Shown in pieces: positions 63,211-64,000 of a DNA stretch of 64,000 nt. Numbering within the stretch: the first letter of the stretch is position 1; each line of letters starts with the position of its first letter. The stretch covers positions 186,001 to 250,000 of the forward strand of contig NZ_SJPE01000001.1 in assembly GCF_004329815.1 (NCBI RefSeq), given 5' to 3'. Position numbers and translations under genes: made by a program. This stretch comes from Flavobacterium silvisoli. GTDB lineage: Bacteria > Bacteroidota > Bacteroidia > Flavobacteriales > Flavobacteriaceae. Under the pieces are notes generated by a model that did not search any database, was not told the origin of the DNA, and saw nothing but the letters and a program-made list of their open reading frames with translations.

Positions 63211-64000
63211 TTGAGAAAAAAAGTAATCATATTAATTCCTTTCTTTTTATTTTTCTACAATTGCAATAAAAGCAATAAGGAAAATACTTCTCTAAAACCG
63301 ACTAAAGACAGCTTATCTATTTACCTATCTTCCCAACAAAACATTAAAATATCATTACAGGATAAATTAAAAAACAACCGAAAGGCTTTTTTAATTTTAA
63401 AGTTACAAGGAAACAATTTAAAAAACAGGGTTGATTTATTGAAAGTTGCTAAGAACTTTAAATTGTTAAATCAAAACACCGAGTTCTTAAAATCAATTAA
63501 TTATTTGATAGAAATATCATTATTGGCTAAAGACACTTCCTCTATTGCAAAATCATATAATGCTTTAGCTAACCATTATATAGATACTGGTAAAATTGAT
63601 AGCTCATACGTTTATTTTGTTAAAGCAGAAAAATTCTTCTTCAAAACAAAGGATAGTTTGAATCTTGGTAAAAATTATTTAGAAAAAGCTTATGTTCAAG
63701 TTAATATTGGTGATTTTTCAGGTTGTGAACAATCATCAAGTTTATCATTAAGATACTTGTCAAAATTTAAAGACTATTCAAAAGAATATTTTGCTTATAA
63801 TTTCATAGCGATAAGTTCAAACGAACTTAAAAATTATTCCAATGCGATAATATACCACAAAAAAGCACTTAACGTCGCATCAACAAAAAATTTAAACAGC
63901 GTAAACCATTATAAATCAGTCACATTAAACAATTTAGGAGTTGTTTATCAAAATTTAAACAATCATAAAGAAGCAATACTCAACTTTAATTTAGCTTTAA
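63211..64000 (+). CDS. Second TPR lipoprotein, 5' part only; probable sensor kinase
   Basis: The frame is open to the end of the window (263 codons). It starts best at a TTG (63211), which gives a lipoprotein signal ending in a lipobox (LFFYNC) like that of the kinase at 60202. The rest is TPR-like (AKSYNALANHYIDTGKIDSS, TLNNLGVVYQNLNNHKEAIL). By length, signal type and TPR layout it looks like a paralog of the kinase at 60202, but any kinase domain lies beyond the window. No clean -7 element is seen in the gap after the terminator. Confidence 0.75.
   Translation, partial: MRKKVIILIPFFLFFYNCNKSNKENTSLKPTKDSLSIYLSSQQNIKISLQDKLKNNRKAFLILKLQGNNLKNRVDLLKVAKNFKLLNQNTEFLKSINYLIEISLLAKDTSSIAKSYNALANHYIDTGKIDSSYVYFVKAEKFFFKTKDSLNLGKNYLEKAYVQVNIGDFSGCEQSSSLSLRYLSKFKDYSKEYFAYNFIAISSNELKNYSNAIIYHKKALNVASTKNLNSVNHYKSVTLNNLGVVYQNLNNHKEAILNFNLAL

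Noticed and set aside
1-64000. rRNA, tRNA, insertion sequences, prophage or integrase genes
   Set aside because: None of the expected signatures (tRNA arms and TTC loop, transposase DDE or HUH motifs, tyrosine-recombinase R-H-R-Y) was seen by eye; a tRNA scan would settle it.

Overview
The window looks like chromosome of a Flavobacterium-type organism (Bacteroidota, Flavobacteriia). The DNA is AT-rich, most genes lack a Shine-Dalgarno sequence, and many are preceded by the Bacteroidota sigma-ABfA -7 element TAnnTTTG, often with a TTG about 19-21 bp upstream. The gene set fits: a PorZ-like type IX secretion protein, an IPExxxVDY protein, a KMSKR-type IleRS, a eukaryote-like GlyRS, an SdhCAB complex with a one-chain membrane anchor, and a cysteine-poor TraR/DksA protein. 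No rRNA, tRNA, insertion sequence, prophage or CRISPR array was seen.

Layout. 1-14 kb: end of porZ, recO, ileS, a TraR/DksA protein, lspA, a folate enzyme and a PLP decarboxylase on the minus strand, uvrC, a patatin-BamA-like protein and an amino-acid permease. 14-24 kb: aromatic amino-acid catabolism (hmgA, hppD, kynA), with a structured leader before hmgA and a probable small RNA after hppD, then an M23 peptidase, pgi, an RlpA-like protein, a CYTH protein and dinB. 24-30 kb, minus strand: BI-1, pyk, IPExxxVDY, rnc, fabF, acpP. 30-36 kb: purN, rnhA, a PfkB kinase, a PurF-type enzyme, three tandem small RNA genes, superoxide dismutase. 36-48 kb: a GNAT gene and an AddAB-like helicase-nuclease pair separated by kbl and an ompA gene, then a hydrolase, aminopeptidase P and a Crp-family regulator. 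48-58 kb: a lipoprotein, sdhCAB, a nitrilase, an Ig-like lipoprotein, comF and glyS.

The least explained region is 57.6-64 kb, which looks like one signalling locus. In order it holds a LytTR response regulator with Glu in place of the phospho-acceptor Asp, a NarL/LuxR-type response regulator, a leader with mutually exclusive hairpins ending in an intrinsic terminator, a small secreted protein translationally coupled to a TPR sensor histidine kinase, a gene for an 87-residue exported protein made almost wholly of five 13-residue repeats (EIGGQVTPRPVTN), and the start of a second TPR lipoprotein that runs off the window. My working hypothesis is a peptide-signalling system in which the repeat protein is the exported signal or its precursor and the extracytoplasmic TPR domains are its receptors.

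The second unexplained element is the set of three small RNA genes at 34.5-35.0 kb. Each has its own TAnnTTTG promoter, an identical core and its own terminator; the terminator stems differ in sequence but keep pairing. The core is complementary to the 5' leader of the LytTR regulator (24 nt: 20 Watson-Crick pairs, 2 G-U, 2 mismatches), which may link the two loci. These links are inferences from reading the sequence; no alignment, folding or database search was run.
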